NCBI GenBank assembly: GCA_026400755.1
Contig: JAPLOM010000013.1
Coordinates: 1-58,219 of the forward strand
From: Alphaproteobacteria bacterium
GTDB taxonomy: Bacteria > Pseudomonadota > Alphaproteobacteria > CADEGL01
Reading direction: 5' to 3'
DNA: 58,219 nt
Both the position numbers and the translations under genes were made by a program. The notes under the pieces are model-generated. The model had not been told where the DNA came from. It worked only from the letters and a program-made list of their open reading frames with translations, and ran no database searches. Of this stretch, positions 10,531 through 19,007 are shown in pieces (positions within the stretch are counted from its first letter, which is position 1; each line of letters starts with the position of its first letter).

Positions 10531-11694
10531 ATGGGCCCGCTGGCCGGACTAAAAGTTGTTGAATTGGCGGGCATCGGCCCTGGTCCTTTCTGCGCCATGC
10601 TTCTTTCGGACATGGGCGCGGAAGTGCTGCGTGTCGACCGCACCCAGCCCTCGGGCCTGGGTGTGGAGCGTCCGGCGAAGTTCGACCTTTTGAACCGTGG
10701 CCGCCGCTCCATCGCCGTCGACCTGAAGCACAAGCAAGGCGTCGAAACGGTCATGCGCCTGGTCGAAAAGGCCGATGCGCTGATCGAACCGTTCCGGCCG
10801 GGCGTGGCCGAACGGCTGGGCGTGGGGCCCGACGACTGCTTCAAGCGCAATCCCAAGCTGATCTACGCGCGCATGACCGGCTGGGGCCAGGACGGTCCCT
10901 TGGCCCATGCCGCCGGTCACGACCTCAACTACATCTCGATCTCCGGCGCGCTCAACGCCATCGGCCCGGCCGATACGCCAGTGCCGCCCTTGAACCTGGT
11001 CGGCGATTTCGGCGGTGGCGCGCTCTACATGGCCTTCGGCATCGTGTGCGGCGTGTGGGAAGCCCAGCGTTCCGGCAAAGGCCAGGTCGTGGACGTCTCC
11101 ATGGTCGAGGGCGCGGCAGCCCTGGCCACCGGTTTCTACGGCATGATGGCCGCCGGCATCTGGCAGGACAAACGCGCGGTCAACATCCTGGACGGCGGCG
11201 CGCATTTCTACGGCGTCTATGAGGCGAAGGACGGACGGCACATTTCGCTCGGCGCCATCGAGGCCAAGTTCTACGACCTGATGCTGGAGAAGCTGGGCAT
11301 CCCCAAGGATGGATTGCCCAAACAGTTCGACCGCTCGCAATGGCCCGCCATGCGCAAGCGCATCGCGGATGTCGTCAAGACAAAGACGCAGGAAGAGTGG
11401 TGCAAGATCATGGAAGGCACCGACGTGTGCTTTGCGCCCGTCTTGTCGTTCCTCGAGGCGCCGAGCCATCCGCATAACAAGGCGCGCGGCTCATTCGTCG
11501 AGGTCGAGGGTGTGGTGCAGCCGGGCCCTGCGCCCAAATTCAGCCGCACCAAGCCCAAGGTGCAACGACCGCCGTCGAAGCCCGGCCAGCACACCGAGGA
11601 AGCGTTGAAGGATTGGGGTTTTGCGGTCGGCGACATCGCCGAACTGAAGAAGCAAGGCGCCATCGGCTGGCAATCCAGCGAGGCGGCGGACTGA
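10531..11694 (+). CDS. Alpha-methylacyl-CoA racemase-like CaiB/BaiF family enzyme
   Basis: 387 aa class III CoA-transferase fold. Features of the racemase branch are visible: ELAGIGPGPFCAMLLSDMGAEV near the N-terminus, NRGRRSIAVDLK, and the catalytic pair of that branch, GHDLNY (H130) and VGDFGGG (D159). The branch epimerises the alpha carbon of branched acyl-CoA thioesters, which makes racemase more likely than CoA transfer. An M24 protein follows 42 nt later and a regulator after that, so the three may be one operon. Why a racemase would sit with amine-catabolic genes is unclear; an acyl-CoA synthetase is encoded at 55.3 kb. Confidence 0.85.
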   Translation: MGPLAGLKVVELAGIGPGPFCAMLLSDMGAEVLRVDRTQPSGLGVERPAKFDLLNRGRRSIAVDLKHKQGVETVMRLVEKADALIEPFRPGVAERLGVGPDDCFKRNPKLIYARMTGWGQDGPLAHAAGHDLNYISISGALNAIGPADTPVPPLNLVGDFGGGALYMAFGIVCGVWEAQRSGKGQVVDVSMVEGAAALATGFYGMMAAGIWQDKRAVNILDGGAHFYGVYEAKDGRHISLGAIEAKFYDLMLEKLGIPKDGLPKQFDRSQWPAMRKRIADVVKTKTQEEWCKIMEGTDVCFAPVLSFLEAPSHPHNKARGSFVEVEGVVQPGPAPKFSRTKPKVQRPPSKPGQHTEEALKDWGFAVGDIAELKKQGAIGWQSSEAAD

Positions 11695-11736
11695 CGCGGC
11701 ATTGGGCCGCGAGTGAGAGATTGCGGGAGGGGACCC

Positions 11737-13038
11737 ATGATCACGTCCAAGGACGTCAAGATGATCCAGCACGACCGGCTGGCATTCTCGCTGGGTGAAT
11801 ACCGCCGCCGCTTCGACGCCGTGCTGAACGCGATGGGCGAAAAAGGTATCGACGTGCTGCTGGTGCGCACGCCGGAAAACATTGCCTACCTGACCGGCTA
11901 TGTGACGCCCGGCTATTACGGCTATCACTGCCTGATCGTCGCGCGCGATCAGGCGCCCACCCTCGTCGTGCGCTATCTCGAGCAGACCAACGTGTTCGAG
12001 TATTCCTGGCTGTCGGATTCGGTGCCGGTCACCGATGATCGCATTCCATACGAAGTCACCATCGAGACGCTGCGCAAGCGTGGCTTGGCCGATCAGCGGG
12101 TGGGTGTCGAGAAGACGTCGTTCTTCTCGACCATCGAGGAATACGAAGGGCTGCGTGGCAAGCTGCCGGAGGCTCGCTTCGTCGATGGCTCCGGTATCGT
12201 GGAGTGGGTGCGGGTCATCAAGTCAGCCGAGGAAGTCGCGCTGATGAAGCGCTGCGCCAAGATGCTGGACCACGGCTCGCGCGCGGGCCTCGATGCATTG
12301 CGCGCGGGCACCACGGAAGACGCCATCGCGGCCGAGATCCACCGCGAGCTAGTCGGACGCGGCAGCGAATATCCCGGCCTGCCCCATTTCGTCGTCTCGG
12401 GTCCGCGCATCTCGGTGACGCACGCCACCTGGGAAGGCCGTAAGATCGCCAAGGGCGATCCGGTCTTCTACGAATTGTCGGCCACCAAGCACCGCTATAC
12501 CTCGGCCATCATGTTCACGGCCTGCGACGGCGAGCCGAAAAAGCGCGTGCGCGCCATGGCGGACGCTTCGTTGGCGGCGCTGCATGCCGGCATGGCTGCG
12601 CTTAAGCCCGGCGTGCCCTGCGAAGAAGTCGACCGCGTCGTCCATGGCGAATGGGTTAAGGCGGGCTTTGGCGAATACCATCGCCACCGCGCGGCCTATT
12701 CCATCGGCATGTGTTTCCCGCCCGATTGGGGCGAGGGACAGATTCTGTCGCTCAAGAAGGGCGAGAAGCGGCTGGTCCAGAAGGACATGATCTTCCATAT
12801 GGTCCCGGCGGCCTTCATCTATCGCGAGACCGGCGTGGGCTTCAGCGCGACCTTGCACGTGACCGCGAATGGTTGCGAGCCGCTGTCCATGTTCCCTGGT
12901 GAGCTGATCGTGAAGAATGCGGGCGGTGCCAAGCGCGCCGCGGCGAAGAAGGCTAGCGCCAAGTCGGCTAAGACAGCCAAGGCAAAGCGCAAGCCCGTCC
13001 AGAAGACCGCGAAAAAGAAAGCAAAGCGTAAGACGTGA
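11737..13038 (+). CDS. M24 creatinase/ectoine-hydrolase-like protein with Lys/Ala tail
   Basis: 433 aa. A creatinase N-like domain (about residues 20-160) is followed by a pita-bread M24 domain ending near residue 395. The two Asp metal ligands of metallo-M24 enzymes are replaced (E246 and A257 in VFYELSATKHRYTSAIM), while the catalytic-site H317 remains, as in metal-free creatinase and ectoine hydrolase. The GYVTPGYYGYH and FPPDWGEGQ segments are shared with the paralog at 17714. Residues 396-433 are an extension made almost only of K, A, R and T, like a histone H1 tail. ATG 11737 follows GGGAGGGG; an upstream GTG (11713) is less likely. Its substrate is unknown; a cyclic amidine or amidino compound is an inference. 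Confidence 0.82.
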   Translation: MITSKDVKMIQHDRLAFSLGEYRRRFDAVLNAMGEKGIDVLLVRTPENIAYLTGYVTPGYYGYHCLIVARDQAPTLVVRYLEQTNVFEYSWLSDSVPVTDDRIPYEVTIETLRKRGLADQRVGVEKTSFFSTIEEYEGLRGKLPEARFVDGSGIVEWVRVIKSAEEVALMKRCAKMLDHGSRAGLDALRAGTTEDAIAAEIHRELVGRGSEYPGLPHFVVSGPRISVTHATWEGRKIAKGDPVFYELSATKHRYTSAIMFTACDGEPKKRVRAMADASLAALHAGMAALKPGVPCEEVDRVVHGEWVKAGFGEYHRHRAAYSIGMCFPPDWGEGQILSLKKGEKRLVQKDMIFHMVPAAFIYRETGVGFSATLHVTANGCEPLSMFPGELIVKNAGGAKRAAAKKASAKSAKTAKAKRKPVQKTAKKKAKRKT

Positions 13039-13045
13039 CGGTGAG

Positions 13046-13642
13046 ATGACGACGAAACCACCACAGGCCGGACGAATCGGTAAAACCGGAACGCGTGTCG
13101 TGCGCCCTGCGGGGGGCGCCGGCACTGGCGTGCGTATCAAGCTCGACGCCATCGACCTCAAGATCCTGGCGGCGCTCCAGCGTGACGGACGCCTGACCAA
13201 GATCAAGCTGGCCGAGGAGGTCGGTCTTTCCGTCAGTCCGTGCCTGCAGCGCATGCGGCGGTTGGAGAAGGCCGGTTTCATCCGCGGCTACAATGCCGAG
13301 ATCGACCTGTCGAAGCTGTTGTCGGCCTCGCGCGTGTTCGTCGAGATCACGCTGGGCGGCCACACGGCGGCGGACTTCGAACGGTTCGAGACGGCCATCG
13401 AGGCCGTGCCCGAGGTGGTCGAATGTCACGCCATCGGCGGCGGCATGGATTACCTGATGAAGGTCGTGGCGACCGACATCGACCACTACCAGCAGGTCAT
13501 CGAGGAGCTGCTGAACGCGAATATCGGCATCGCGCGCTATTTCACCTACATCGTCACCAAGCCGGTGAAACGCGCGCAGGGCTATCCGATCCAGCATCTT
13601 TTGACGCGCGCCAAGCAGCGCCGGACGACGGAGCAGACCTGA
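13046..13642 (+). CDS. Lrp/AsnC family transcriptional regulator
   Basis: 198 aa. An atypical basic N-terminal arm (residues 1-32) precedes the AsnC-type winged helix (LDAIDLKILAALQRDGRLT, with recognition helix SVSPCLQRMRRLEKAGFI) and a RAM ligand-binding domain to about residue 180. The start is 7 nt after the M24 gene stop. In ectoine-utilisation clusters the regulator DoeX/AsnC is of this family and is encoded next to an M24 hydrolase, so the pairing is suggestive. The 160-nt gap downstream, before ald, is the likeliest target. The ligand could be an amino acid or a cyclic amidine; this is not shown by the sequence. Confidence 0.88.
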   Translation: MTTKPPQAGRIGKTGTRVVRPAGGAGTGVRIKLDAIDLKILAALQRDGRLTKIKLAEEVGLSVSPCLQRMRRLEKAGFIRGYNAEIDLSKLLSASRVFVEITLGGHTAADFERFETAIEAVPEVVECHAIGGGMDYLMKVVATDIDHYQQVIEELLNANIGIARYFTYIVTKPVKRAQGYPIQHLLTRAKQRRTTEQT

Positions 13643-13705
13643 GGGCGGCAATAGTTTCTGTTCAGCCGAACTCTCAACGCATTATTTCCCGGCCCCATCA
13701 CTACT

Positions 13706-13728
13706 TTCGGTCGCTCACGCCGCCCGAA
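13706..13728. promoter_or_regulatory. Imperfect palindrome upstream of ald
   Basis: In the 160-nt gap between the Lrp/AsnC gene and ald there is a dyad with arms TTCGGTCG and CGCCCGAA (seven of eight positions pair, 7-nt centre). It lies about 75 nt before the ald ATG and is a possible operator for the adjacent regulator. No promoter box could be assigned with confidence. Confidence 0.3.
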
Positions 13729-13802
13729 ACTTGATAGCTCATCGTCCCTGAACCGCGCTCTCCGCGCGGCGTTCATAAAAAGCAGCGATGGGGAGTTTCG
13801 CG

Positions 13803-14921
13803 ATGCTGGTCGGCGTTCCGAAGGAAATCAAAACGGAAGAGCATCGCGTGGGCATGGTGCCCGGCGGCGTGCGCGAACTGACGTCGCGCGGCCATCAGGT
13901 CCTGGTCCAAACGGGCGCGGGCGCCGGCATCAACTGCGATGACGCGGAATATCAGGCGGCGGGCGCACGCATCGCCAAGGATGCCGCCGAAGTTTTCGCC
14001 GCCGCCGACATGATCGTGAAGGTGAAGGAGCCGCAGGCCGTCGAGTGCGCCATGTTGCGTCCTGGCCAGGTTCTGTCCACCTATCTTCATCTGGCGGCGG
14101 ATGCGGCCCAGAAGGAAGGGCTGCTTAAATCCGGCGGAATCGCTATCGCCTACGAGACGGTGACAGGACCGACAGGTGGATTACCGCTCCTGGCTCCTAT
14201 GTCCGAAGTTGCGGGTCGGATGAGCGTGCAAGTCGGCGCCCATTGCCTTGAGAAGGCGCATGGCGGGCGCGGCATGCTTTTGGGCGGCGTGCCGGGCGTT
14301 GAATCGGGTCATGTCGTCGTCATTGGCGGTGGCATCTCCGGCCTCAACGCGGCCCGCATGGCCATGGGGCTCGGCGCGCGCACGACCGTGATCGACAACT
14401 CGATCAACAAGCTGCGCGAGATCGACGCGCTGTTCGACGGCCGTATTCAAGCGCTCTATTCGACTCGCGACGCCATCGAGCGCCAGGTGCGGGACGCGGA
14501 TCTTGTGATCGGGGCCGTGCTGGTGCCGGGTGCGACCGCACCCAAGCTGGTCGACCGTAAGACCATCGCCGCCATGCGGCCGGGTTCGGTGGTTGTCGAC
14601 ATCGCCATCGACCAGGGCGGCTGCTTCGAGACCAGCAAGCCCACGACCCATTCCAAGCCCACTTACGAGGTCGATGGCGTGGTGCATTACTGCGTCACGA
14701 ATATGCCGGGTGCCGTGCCGCGCACCTCGACCTACGCACTGACCAACGCGACGCTGCCGTTCGTCCTGGCGTTGGCGGACAAAGGCTACAAGAAAGCCCT
14801 GACCGACGATGTCCATCTGGCGCTCGGCCTCAACGTCCACAAGGGCGTGCTGACGCACCCCGAGGTGGCGCGCGCCTTCAACGAAAAATTCGTTCCGACG
14901 CCACAGGCCCTTGCCGCCTGA
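13803..14921 (+). CDS. ald: Alanine dehydrogenase
   Basis: 372 aa. It interconverts L-alanine and pyruvate plus ammonia with NAD. The N-terminal MLVGVPKEIK..EHRVGMVP (R15), the substrate Lys in IVKVKEPQ, the catalytic His in LSTYLHLAAD, the nucleotide-binding VVVIGGGISGLNAA and the catalytic Asp in DIAIDQGGCFE are all present. ATG 13803 follows GGGGAG at a good distance; an in-frame ATG 15 nt upstream lacks an SD. It lies 160 nt after the Lrp/AsnC gene, a common regulatory pair, and is followed by an aldehyde dehydrogenase 43 nt on. Confidence 0.94.
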   Translation: MLVGVPKEIKTEEHRVGMVPGGVRELTSRGHQVLVQTGAGAGINCDDAEYQAAGARIAKDAAEVFAAADMIVKVKEPQAVECAMLRPGQVLSTYLHLAADAAQKEGLLKSGGIAIAYETVTGPTGGLPLLAPMSEVAGRMSVQVGAHCLEKAHGGRGMLLGGVPGVESGHVVVIGGGISGLNAARMAMGLGARTTVIDNSINKLREIDALFDGRIQALYSTRDAIERQVRDADLVIGAVLVPGATAPKLVDRKTIAAMRPGSVVVDIAIDQGGCFETSKPTTHSKPTYEVDGVVHYCVTNMPGAVPRTSTYALTNATLPFVLALADKGYKKALTDDVHLALGLNVHKGVLTHPEVARAFNEKFVPTPQALAA

Positions 14922-14964
14922 TCGAACGGGAGTCGTGAGAAGCCGGGGAAAAGAGGAGACGGCC

Positions 14965-16467
14965 ATGCCGTACGACAACGACCTCTTCCGGATGCTCAAG
15001 GACGCATCGCTTTTCCGCCAGCAGGCGTATCTCGACGGTGCGTGGTGCGGCGCCGATTCAGGCGCGACCGAAGCCGTGGAGAATCCGGCGAATGGCAGCC
15101 GGATTGGTGCGGTGCCGAGCATGGGCGAAGCCGAGACGCGCCGCGCGATCGCGGCGGCTTCGGCGGCGTTCGGCGGCTGGCGCGGTCTGACGGCCACCGA
15201 GCGCGCCCGAGCCTTGCGCCGCTGGAACGATCTGATCCTGGCCAACCGGGACGATCTGGCGCTCATCATGACTCTGGAGCAGGGCAAGCCCTTGGCCGAA
15301 TCGCTTGGCGAGATCGACTATGCCGCCAGTTTCGTCGAATGGTTCGCCGAGGAAGGCAAGCGCGCCTATGGCGATGTCATCCCGAGCCACCTGGCGGGCC
15401 GCCGCCTGATCGCGACGCGCGAGCCGATCGGCGTCGCGGCCGCCATCACGCCATGGAATTTTCCCTCCGCCATGATCACCCGGAAGGCGGCTGCGGCGCT
15501 GGCCGCCGGCTGCCCGATGATCGTGCGCCCCGCGATGGAAACCCCGTTCTCCGCTCTGGCGCTCGCGGTCCTGGCGGAGCGCGCGAACATCCCGCGCGGC
15601 GTATTCCAGGTCGTGACCGGCAAAGCCACCGCGATTTCGAACGCGCTGATGGCGAGCCCAGAGGTGCGCGCGGTCTCCTTCACCGGCTCGACCGAAGTGG
15701 GGCGCATCCTGCTCGCGGGCGGGGCCGCGACGGTCAAGAAAATGTCCATGGAGCTGGGTGGACACGCGCCGTTCATCGTCTTCGAGGACGTCGACGTGGC
15801 GGCGACGTCGGCGGACGCCATCGGCGCCAAGTTCGTGACGACCGGCCAGGATTGCCTGGCTGCCAATCGAATTTTTGTCCACGAGCGCGTGTATGAGGAG
15901 TTCGCGGCGGATTTCGCCGCGCGCGCCGCTGCGCTCAAGGTCGGCGACGGGCTGGAGCCAGGCGTTGAGCTAGGGCCGCTGATCGACGAGCGTGCGGTCG
16001 AGAAACTCGAAAGGCAGGTGGCCGACGCGTTGGCCAAGGGCGCGCGGCTTTTGGCCGGCGGCAAGCGCCACGCCAAGGGCGGGCGGTTTTTCGAACCCAC
16101 TGTCCTGGCCGACGCGACACCGGAGATGGAGATCTTCCGCGAGGAAACCTTCGGTCCGGTTGCGGCCCTGTTCCGTTTCCGCGACGAGGACGCGGTCGTG
16201 CGGCAGGCCAACGATTCGATCTATGGGCTCGCGGCCTATGTCTATAGCGCCGACTTGGCCCGTGCCTGGCGCGTGGGCGAGCAGCTGGATTACGGCATGG
16301 TCGCCTTCAACGGCGTGAAGATGACCGGCCCGCCGATTCCCTTCGGCGGGATGAAGCAATCGGGCCTCGGGCGCGAAGGCTCGCGCCACGGCCTCGACGA
16401 GTATATGCAGCTCAAGTATTTCTGCGTGGCCGGGATCGATCGCCCGGTTTTGAAGCAAGCCGGTTGA
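14965..16467 (+). CDS. NAD(P)-dependent aldehyde dehydrogenase, succinate-semialdehyde type
   Basis: 500 aa. Closest by eye to GabD/succinate-semialdehyde dehydrogenase. Catalytic C297 (TGQDCLAANR) and general base E263 (MELGGHAPFIVF) are present, as is the ITPWNFPSAMITRK cofactor segment. The conserved Lys of the KPA..TP motif, which contacts the cofactor ribose, is Arg here (R188). ATG 14965 is chosen because AGGAG lies just upstream. If a ureohydrolase such as the one at 30157 yields 4-aminobutyrate, a semialdehyde dehydrogenase would complete the route, but this link is an inference. Confidence 0.88.
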   Translation: MPYDNDLFRMLKDASLFRQQAYLDGAWCGADSGATEAVENPANGSRIGAVPSMGEAETRRAIAAASAAFGGWRGLTATERARALRRWNDLILANRDDLALIMTLEQGKPLAESLGEIDYAASFVEWFAEEGKRAYGDVIPSHLAGRRLIATREPIGVAAAITPWNFPSAMITRKAAAALAAGCPMIVRPAMETPFSALALAVLAERANIPRGVFQVVTGKATAISNALMASPEVRAVSFTGSTEVGRILLAGGAATVKKMSMELGGHAPFIVFEDVDVAATSADAIGAKFVTTGQDCLAANRIFVHERVYEEFAADFAARAAALKVGDGLEPGVELGPLIDERAVEKLERQVADALAKGARLLAGGKRHAKGGRFFEPTVLADATPEMEIFREETFGPVAALFRFRDEDAVVRQANDSIYGLAAYVYSADLARAWRVGEQLDYGMVAFNGVKMTGPPIPFGGMKQSGLGREGSRHGLDEYMQLKYFCVAGIDRPVLKQAG

Positions 16468-16487
16468 TCGCATTGGCTGGGGGGCGA

Positions 16488-17549
16488 ATGACGGTAACGG
16501 AACGTCCATCGCGGATTCTCGATGCCGGCACGCTGCGCCGGTTTGCCGCCGATCTTCTGGTCGCGGCCGGCTGTTCGCGTGAAGACGCGGTGGCATCGGC
16601 CGAAGTGTTTGTCGAGGCCGATCTGCGCGGCTTCGCGGGCCAGGGCGTCGATTATCTGCCCTACATGGTCCATTACCTGCAGGGCGGCAAAATCGACCCG
16701 AAGGGGAAACCCGAGATTTTGCGCGATCTGCCCGCCGCGGTGCTGATCGACGGCCATAAGGGGCCGGGCCACGCCGCGGCCTTCCTGGCTTGCGATATCG
16801 CCGCAAAGAAGGCGAAGGCCGCGGGCTGCGCCACGGTGGCGCTGGCCAACTCCGCTGACATCTACATGATCGGGTATTACGCCGAGCGGCTGGCGCGCGC
16901 CGGTGTCGTCGGCATGGTCGCGACCTCCGGCCCGCCCCTGGTCCATCCGCCGGGCGGTATGGAGCGGGTGTTGTCCACCAATCCGATCGCCTTCGCCTTT
17001 CCGCTCGATGGGCCCGATCCGTTCGTCGTGGATATGGCGATGAGCACGATGTCGCGTTCTCACGTTCGTCTTGCGGCCTATCACAAGGAGCAGGTTCCGC
17101 CCGGCACAGGCATCGGTCCTGACGGTCATTCTTCGACCGACGCGGTCACGGTGATGGCGGGCGCGCTCAGCACCTTGGCGGGTCACAAGGGTTTTGGGTT
17201 GGCCCTGTCGGTGGCGCTTCTGTGCGGTCCCTTGACCACGAGCGAGGCTGGCCCCGCGCTAGCGGGGTGGCAGGACGAGGGCAAGGTCGGGCGCCACGGC
17301 CACTTGTTCGTCGCTATCGACCCGGCCGCGTTCGGCTCACTGGACGAATTCCGCGCGGCCGCCCGCGCGCACATCGCCGAGATCAAGAATTCAAAAACGG
17401 CGCCTGGCGCGGCCGGAATTCGTATCCCGGGAGAGCGCGGCTTCGCCGAACGCGCGGAGCGGTTGAAATCGGGCGTGCCGGTATTGGACGCCACGTGGGC
17501 GGCTCTTGGCAAAATCGCCGAGGAGTTGAAGGTGAAGATGCCGGTATAG
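16488..17549 (+). CDS. Ldh2/MDH2 family oxidoreductase with both conserved His residues replaced
   Basis: 353 aa member of the malate/L-lactate dehydrogenase type 2 family, whose enzymes reduce 2-oxo acids or cyclic imino acids with NAD(P)H. The fold outline is complete (LSTNPIAFAFP, VVDMAMST, HKGFGLALSVALL). However, the usual RG..SHG motif reads RGFAGQG (Q52 where the catalytic His is expected) and the usual NS.HFG motif reads NSADIYM (D124 where His is expected). It may therefore catalyse something else or use different residues. ATG 16488 follows a G-rich SD, 20 nt after the aldehyde dehydrogenase; a TTG in the preceding stop is less likely. Confidence 0.8.
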   Translation: MTVTERPSRILDAGTLRRFAADLLVAAGCSREDAVASAEVFVEADLRGFAGQGVDYLPYMVHYLQGGKIDPKGKPEILRDLPAAVLIDGHKGPGHAAAFLACDIAAKKAKAAGCATVALANSADIYMIGYYAERLARAGVVGMVATSGPPLVHPPGGMERVLSTNPIAFAFPLDGPDPFVVDMAMSTMSRSHVRLAAYHKEQVPPGTGIGPDGHSSTDAVTVMAGALSTLAGHKGFGLALSVALLCGPLTTSEAGPALAGWQDEGKVGRHGHLFVAIDPAAFGSLDEFRAAARAHIAEIKNSKTAPGAAGIRIPGERGFAERAERLKSGVPVLDATWAALGKIAEELKVKMPV

Positions 17550-17713
17550 GAACCGCCCAGCCTGCCTTCCGTCGGTGGGGCAGGCATGGGATTTGTAAAG
17601 CCGATGCGAGGCCGCTAGGCTTCGTTCGTTTCGTACCGCGGGGCCCGCGCGACACGCATCGCGGCCGTGTGGCGGCAGGTGCGAAATGAAGAACCAACCA
17701 TCAGGGGACCCCC

Positions 17714-18898
17714 ATGGCCAAACCTGGCTTCAAGCTCAAGTTCGTTGAGCATGAACGGCTCAACTTTACGCCTGCCGAATATCGCCGCCGCTACGACCTC
17801 GTCACCGCGATGATGAAAAAGGAGGGCATCGACGTCCTCCTGGTCCGTGGCCCGGAAAACCTCTGCTATCTGACCGGCTACGAAACGCCGGGTTACTACG
17901 GCTACCACTGCCTCGTCCTGTCGTTGCAGGACCAGCCGGTGATGGTCATGCGCAGCTTCGAATCGCTGAACGTCTACGAATACACCTGGCTCGACGGCTT
18001 CACCGAGATCAAGGACTACATGGTGCCGGCCGACGTGACGGCTTCGGTGATCCAGAAGCTCGGCCTCGGTAACAAGATCATCGGCGTCGAGAAGCGCGGC
18101 TGGTTCTTCAACGTCTTCGAATACGAAAACCTGAAGAGCCACTTCCCCAAGGCGAAGATCGTCGATTCGACGCACATCGTCGAGGAAGCGCGCCTCATCA
18201 AGTCGGACGAAGAACTGGACACGATGCGCAAGGCCGCGCGCATCCTGGATCGCGCCGTGCAAGCCGGTATCGACAAGGTGGCCGGCGGTGTGACCGACAA
18301 CGACGTGGCCGCCGAGGTGGAGCGCGTTCTGACCACCAACGGCAGCCAGTATCCAGGTCTACCGCCCTTCATCCTGTCGGGCGCGCGCACCTGCCTGCCG
18401 CACCAGACTTGGCGCAACGAGGTGATCCAGGAAGGCGACCCCGTCTATTTCGAGGTCTCCGCCAACATCAACCGCTACACGGCGGCGATCATGCGCTGCT
18501 GCAACGTGGGCGAGCCGCGTCCCATCGTGCGCAAGATGGCTGATGCCGTCATCGGCGGCCTGGAAGCGGCTATCGATAAGATCAAGCCGGGCGTCACCTG
18601 CGAAGCGGTGGACAAGGCCGCGCGCGGCGTGGTGGAGAAGGCGGGCTTCGGCGAATTCTTCCGCCACCGCACGGGCTATTCCATCGGTATCGCGTTTCCG
18701 CCGGACTGGGGCGAGGGGCAGATCCTCTCCTTGAAGCCGCGCGAAACGCGGAAGCTCGAAACCAACATGACGTTCCACATGGTGCCGCTGACGCTCAAGT
18801 ATCGCGACTGCGGCATCGGCTTCAGCGCGTCGGTCCGCGTTACCAAGACCGGCTGCGAGGTGCTGAACGGTCTTCCGCGCAAACTGATCATCAAGTGA
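17714..18898 (+). CDS. M24 creatinase/ectoine-hydrolase-like protein
   Basis: 394 aa, with no tail. Strongly similar to the protein at 11737 over the whole pita-bread region (YLTGYETPGYYGYHCL, RHRTGYSIGIAFPPDWGEGQ). The metal-ligand Asp positions are E247 and A258 (VYFEVSANINRYTAAIM), so a metal-free, creatinase-like mechanism using the His of FRHRTGYSIG is expected. Ectoine hydrolase DoeA has a comparable pattern, but the aspartoacylase-type DoeB that normally accompanies it is not in the window. A terminator-like hairpin follows at 18945. Substrate unknown. Confidence 0.82.
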   Translation: MAKPGFKLKFVEHERLNFTPAEYRRRYDLVTAMMKKEGIDVLLVRGPENLCYLTGYETPGYYGYHCLVLSLQDQPVMVMRSFESLNVYEYTWLDGFTEIKDYMVPADVTASVIQKLGLGNKIIGVEKRGWFFNVFEYENLKSHFPKAKIVDSTHIVEEARLIKSDEELDTMRKAARILDRAVQAGIDKVAGGVTDNDVAAEVERVLTTNGSQYPGLPPFILSGARTCLPHQTWRNEVIQEGDPVYFEVSANINRYTAAIMRCCNVGEPRPIVRKMADAVIGGLEAAIDKIKPGVTCEAVDKAARGVVEKAGFGEFFRHRTGYSIGIAFPPDWGEGQILSLKPRETRKLETNMTFHMVPLTLKYRDCGIGFSASVRVTKTGCEVLNGLPRKLIIK

Positions 18899-18944
18899 TC
18901 TGACTTTGCGAATCCGCGCCGGTGGGCGCGGAGAACAGTGGTCC

Positions 18945-18990
18945 AAGGGGCCCCATCCCGAACGGATCGAGGGTGGGGCCCTTCTTGCTT
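18945..18990 (+). terminator. Rho-independent terminator-like hairpin
   Basis: Arms at about 18945-18959 (AAGGGGCCCCATCCC) and 18971-18983 (GGGTGGGGCCCTT) pair with two one-base bulges around an 11-nt loop, followed by the T-rich CTTGCTTT. It would separate the M24 gene from the M20 hydrolase gene, which has its own SD just downstream. Confidence 0.55.
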
Positions 18991-19007
18991 TGGAGCGGAG
19001 ACGGAAC

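Noticed and set aside
17559-17585. Hairpin GCCTGCC/GGCAGGC after the Ldh2 gene
   Set aside because: A 7-bp stem with a 12-nt loop but only a weak T-run downstream; not strong enough to call a terminator.
17714-18898. True creatinase (creatine to sarcosine plus urea)
   Set aside because: The fold and metal-free site agree and sarcosine enzymes are nearby, but the PPDWGEG motif and the N-terminal half resemble DoeA more than creatinase. Left as an untested possibility.
11737-19007. Ectoine/hydroxyectoine degradation cluster (doeA/doeX-like set)
   Set aside because: M24, AsnC and aldehyde dehydrogenase genes fit in type, but the DoeB deacetylase, the DoeD aminotransferase and the EutB/EutC pair are missing, and the M24 active-site surroundings differ (GYETPGYYGYH). 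I keep only the general ectoine-hydrolase-like label.
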